Source: Physella acuta (lineage: Eukaryota > Mollusca > Gastropoda > Physidae). From it: 64,000 nucleotides of DNA. The stretch lies in NCBI RefSeq assembly GCF_028476545.1, contig NW_026731933.1, positions 263,501-327,500 of the forward strand, given 5' to 3'. Under the pieces are notes generated by a model, which was not told where the DNA came from, ran no database searches, and saw only the letters and a program-made list of their open reading frames with translations. Positions 60,310 through 64,000 of the stretch are shown piece by piece; the first letter of the stretch is position 1; each line of letters begins with the position of its first letter. The translations under genes and the position numbers were made by a program.

Positions 60310-62440
60310 GCCACGAGATTCGACGAGAGAACGTCCGAGATATATCGTCTCCACGATTTAAGCACCTCCCATTATAAAAATAAATCTAAAATAAAGTTCT
60401 CGAGAGAACATATGTATAGCAATTTGTATAAATATTCAAACTTGTTTTTTGTGTTTCTTTTTTTTTTCTTCTTACAAGTATAAATTTTAAATTAGACGTT
60501 CTGCTTCATACATCACAAGATCAATTTGTCGCTAAAAATGTCATCCCCACCCCCTCACCCTAAAGCCATCCCCACCTGCCGTCACGTGGTTAAGGTTTAA
60601 ATATAATTATAGAATTATAAGCTTATAACGAGGAGAATTTTTTTCAATCCATGTTGAGAAATAGCATGACGGATAAGTTTTGTTAGTTATTCGCTATCAC
60701 ATCCCAAAAAATAATGGCATATCCCTATACAAACAGCCGTGTACAAACAGCCTTAACCAAACAGCAATGTTGAAACAGCCGTGCCCAGGAAACGATCCTA
60801 CGTTCAGGGCATGCCGAGGGCATGGCGTTTAATTTCAAACTAAAACACACCCTAACATCATCAGCACTAGTGGCTGTTTGGGTGATTTCAACATTTCGCG
60901 GAGTTTAGTTCATTTTTTTTTTGAGGATTTTCCCGTAAGCTATTCTGGTCGAGTGCAGAAATCTCTGCCCCAAGAACTCATTCGTTGAGTGATTTGTTTG
61001 TATCTGTGCACATGACTCATCTTTCTATATCCGATTTTCGTTGTAAACCGACCGAAAGGGATGCTTTAAATTACATAAAGTTTGAGCAATAGATTTTGTA
61101 TAAATAACAAGAACGTTATTAAGCGAGTTTTACTGGGATGAAAAAACTTTTACAATGCTACTAATCACATGATTTCATTACATTGATTCCCAACAAACAG
61201 TTTTAACTCCACTTTAGTAAAATGTCTACAACAAATCTTTAAAGATTTTTTACTTAACATTTTTTTCATTAAGCAATTGAAAGAAAATTGTTGTTTATTA
61301 ATGAGAAATATGACTACACATATCTATACCATTATACTTTGGGTTGATTTTGAACATATAGGTATATATATCTTCAAAAAAGCAAAAAAAAAAAAAAATA
61401 GAGTTTGAAAATTCTGGTTCTGAAGAAGGGATATTTTATTTCTGTGAAGACTGCTAATGTGTCTCTAATTCTTAAAGTTTTTCTTTTACAGTTTAAGAGC
61501 TTTTTATTTTACGAGATTAACGTTTTTTTTCTTCGTCTTTTATACTACAATTTTTTATATTCTTCAACCTTTAAATTATTTTTTAAGTTGACTCTTGTTT
61601 CAAAGAATTGTATAGCATACAACCTTTTCCGCCCATCGTTTCCTACAATGCTGGGAGTCGAGTGGAACACATTAAAAACCAGACAATCAATCGTTCCAGT
61701 CCTGTTCCTATTCTCAACAACTGGACCGTGGAGTTTTTTAACCTGAGCCTCTCCTAACTTGTGCACCGGTCCATGACCTCATCCCCCCCCCCCCCCCCAC
61801 ACACACACCTGCCCACTCACGCTGATCTAAAAAAAAAAAAAAACCACAACTTTCCCGTCCACGGTCCTAGCTACATCCTACGTTTATGATATACCCTTCC
61901 CCACCCCCTCCCTTCCTTCTCCTCTGATAGAAGTCTGGTCCGCCATTGTTCTTGTGTGTTTACCCCCCCCCCCCCCCATCCCAATGTTGACATTACAAGG
62001 GGAGATCGAGGCCACTCACCGCACGCGCCATTGTGAGATAAAAAATTCGGAGCGAGAGATCGGCCTTAAGGTGGAAACGAAACAAAATACTTAACCTTTT
62101 AAAATACGAACTGAACAAAAACAAAAGCGGAAAAGGAAAAGGTTATTAAATATCAAGATTGAAATGATTAAAAAATAAGTTTAATTAAGTCCGGTGTCGT
62201 TTCTGCTTAAAACATGTTTTTTTGTGTGTTTGTATTTAAAATTACAGGTTGTTTTTAATTTCAAGGTATTTATTACTGGAAAATAATCAATAACGTAAAA
62301 TAATTATTGTGAAAATATATGACCACTTCTCATTGGCTAATGTTAGTTCTCATTATATTTCCCAATAGATTTGTACGACATATTTTCTATAGTGTTTCAT
62401 AATATAGCAATTATTCGTAAAACATGCATATTTTGTAAAT
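60310..62440. other. no gene seen
   Basis: AT-rich sequence with C runs at about 61,782 and 61,963. An open frame at 61,405-61,746 (+) is T-rich and has no domain. On minus, ATGGCGCGTGCG directly before GTGAGT at about 62,035 is noted but unsupported. Confidence 0.45.
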
Positions 62441-62444
62441 GAGT

Positions 62445-62527
62445 TTCACACACACACACACATACACACACAGACACACAGACACACACACACAGACACA
62501 CACACATATTATGTATATATATATATA
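62445..62527. repeat. (CA)n/(TA)n microsatellite
   Basis: CA run with CAGA interruptions, then TA. Confidence 0.94.
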
Positions 62528-63187
62528 GGCTTTATAAATGTATATACATACATATATACTATATCCATATACATGTATATACATTTACGTCCACCCAGTT
62601 TCAAAAGTAGTACGCCGTGTGTTTTCCCCAAATTACTATTTGTTTGTATGTTTTAATAGTGTATTGTTATTGTAAGTTCCCAGTGTGTGTTATGTCGCCC
62701 CCCCCCCACTAGAATCTAACAGTTTCTCCTCCATCACCCCAGGCAATTTGTCCAAGCCCCGTCCATCTTAACCCCCTGGCATCCGGCCATAAATCAGCCC
62801 GCCCATCGCTCATGTATAGGCCGTACATCTGCCGGCTTATTTACCGGCTATCTCAATATAAAAACACCACCAGCCGGCTTCGGCGGCCACATAGATAAAA
62901 CTCTGTCATATTTACGTGGTGTGCAAATCTCGTGCATAAATAAATGAGCGTGATTGTGTGGTGCGGGTCGCACCGAAAAGAACTCCGGGTGCAACCCCGG
63001 TGTTAGTTTAACCACCTAGAGGCTGAGCGGATTATTAGGTCTGGCGAGACGGGCTGGAACATGAAGGGTTAACCGGTGACGCTGAGTGAGCTAGGTCTCA
63101 CGCGAAATGCGGTGAATAATTAACTTGGCATGTTAATTGATGTGCACAGCGCCATAACAAAGGCTGGAGGGTGGGGGATCCCCTGGG

Positions 63188-63262
63188 GACATTGTGCCGG
63201 CAGGACCGGTATTTTGACTCCCTCTGGAAATTATGCCGGCAGGACCGGTACTTTGAGCCGGA
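63188..63262. repeat. about 45-bp direct duplication
   Basis: TGCCGGCAGGACCGGTA occurs twice with similar flanks; it makes a spurious repeated peptide in a minus-strand frame. Confidence 0.85.
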
Positions 63263-63504
63263 GAGGATTTTATTGTAGCTGAAATTGCTTTTGGGAATCT
63301 GGTTGTCCGAGTTGATTAGGCGACGTCTGGTATAACGTTCTGAGCGTGGGATCGAATACTTGTTTGAACGGTGGGACAAACACGACTCGTCGCTGTGTCT
63401 TTAGGGCCATCACCATCAGTGAATGACGGTGGCCTTGGGGGTCTTGTCTTCAGTGTTACTCCATCACCATCAGTGCTGTGGGAATGATGGTAGTCATATG
63501 GCTC

Positions 63505-63642
63505 ACAAACCACTGCGTTCAGTAAGTTACATTGCTACACCGAAAAGTCCCGAGTTCAAACCCCTGGATAGTTTAGGTTCGATAACTGGGGACAGCAACT
63601 TTTCTAGGAGAGAAAAGTCCAAAATCAAACAACTGCTTTCTT
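63505..63642 (+). repeat. SINE family B, copy 2
   Basis: Box B GAGTTCAAACCCC and body GATAACTGGGGACAGCAACT, CTAGGAGAGAAAA shared with the 54.5-kb copy. Confidence 0.72.
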
Positions 63643-64000
63643 GTAGTTTGCTCTTTGTTGGACAAAAAATAAAATAAAAAGAGTCAACAGGCCTAAAACA
63701 GCATAACAAGTTGACACGTAATACTTAATTGTGTTGGAGGAAATTCCTTCCGACATTACAATTTTGAACAAAAAAGAAGGAATGTCCACACAGGACTCAA
63801 GTCATACTTGGTTTAATTGATGACTGACCAAGGAAAAGTAAATGCGACAAGTACTGACCACTGTAAGCAGTAGTGTAACGTAGCCACATCGAAAACTTCA
63901 TCTGCCCCTTAGAGCCTCGGGTAGGCCTACTCTAGTTTTCAACCGACCCGGGTAAAGCTACTAGGACTGGCATACACCAGACTAGCGCTACTTACATACA

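Noticed and set aside
61545-61766. Minus frame with NRTGTIDCLVFNVFHSTPSI
   Set aside because: Some exon-like composition, but no domain recognised and no splice borders in matching phase.
62030-62060. First coding exon on minus: ATGGCGCGTGCG followed by GTGAGT
   Set aside because: Donor and start are present, but the phase (0) does not match the phase-1 EGF exon, no signal peptide is encoded, and no intermediate exon was found.

Overview
The window is animal genomic DNA: large introns, consensus GT-AG splice sites, tRNA-derived SINEs, small hAT-type elements with 8-bp target duplications, and a very heavy load of micro- and minisatellites. The domain content of the one gene (Tie-like EGF/Ig/FN3 ectodomain plus a kringle) and the general texture (long TA runs, AGATCTAGATCTA motifs, poly-G/C tracts) fit a mollusc, most likely a gastropod. 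This placement is an inference, because no species marker was seen.

One gene is supported. It runs on the minus strand, and 12 of its internal exons lie between 36,962 and 662. Read in gene order they encode an EGF-like module, a complete kringle, two more EGF-like modules, one Ig domain split over two exons, and three FN3 domains each split over two exons. All 12 exons join in frame to 1,944 nt (648 codons). Every module is bounded by phase-1 introns, and every Ig or FN3 domain is cut once by a phase-0 intron. The signal peptide and any earlier domains lie upstream (higher coordinates, possibly outside the window). The membrane segment and any kinase or phosphatase domain lie beyond the left edge. 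The Ig-then-three-FN3 order after EGF modules is that of Tie-type receptors, but the kringle is not part of the known Tie layout.

Layout: 1-4 kb, FN3 exons; 4-13 kb, a long intron with a foldback-like element and three minisatellites, plus a hAT MITE; 13-19 kb, Ig and EGF exons with arrays packed against their splice sites; 19-23 kb, a 3.7-kb, 35-bp satellite that starts at an EGF exon's acceptor; 23-33 kb, an intron with nested hAT MITEs and a segmental duplication; 33.7-33.9 kb, kringle exon; 36.8-37 kb, EGF exon; 37-64 kb, no recognised exon, only arrays, SINE pieces, a near-perfect inverted repeat and one promoter-like cluster near 60.2 kb.

The observation most worth following is that at least three minisatellites in this gene repeat the splice site of the exon they touch, including a few exonic bases. 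This creates series of decoy donors or acceptors beside the real ones. Nearly all the long open frames in the window are stop-free readings of tandem repeats and were not annotated as proteins.
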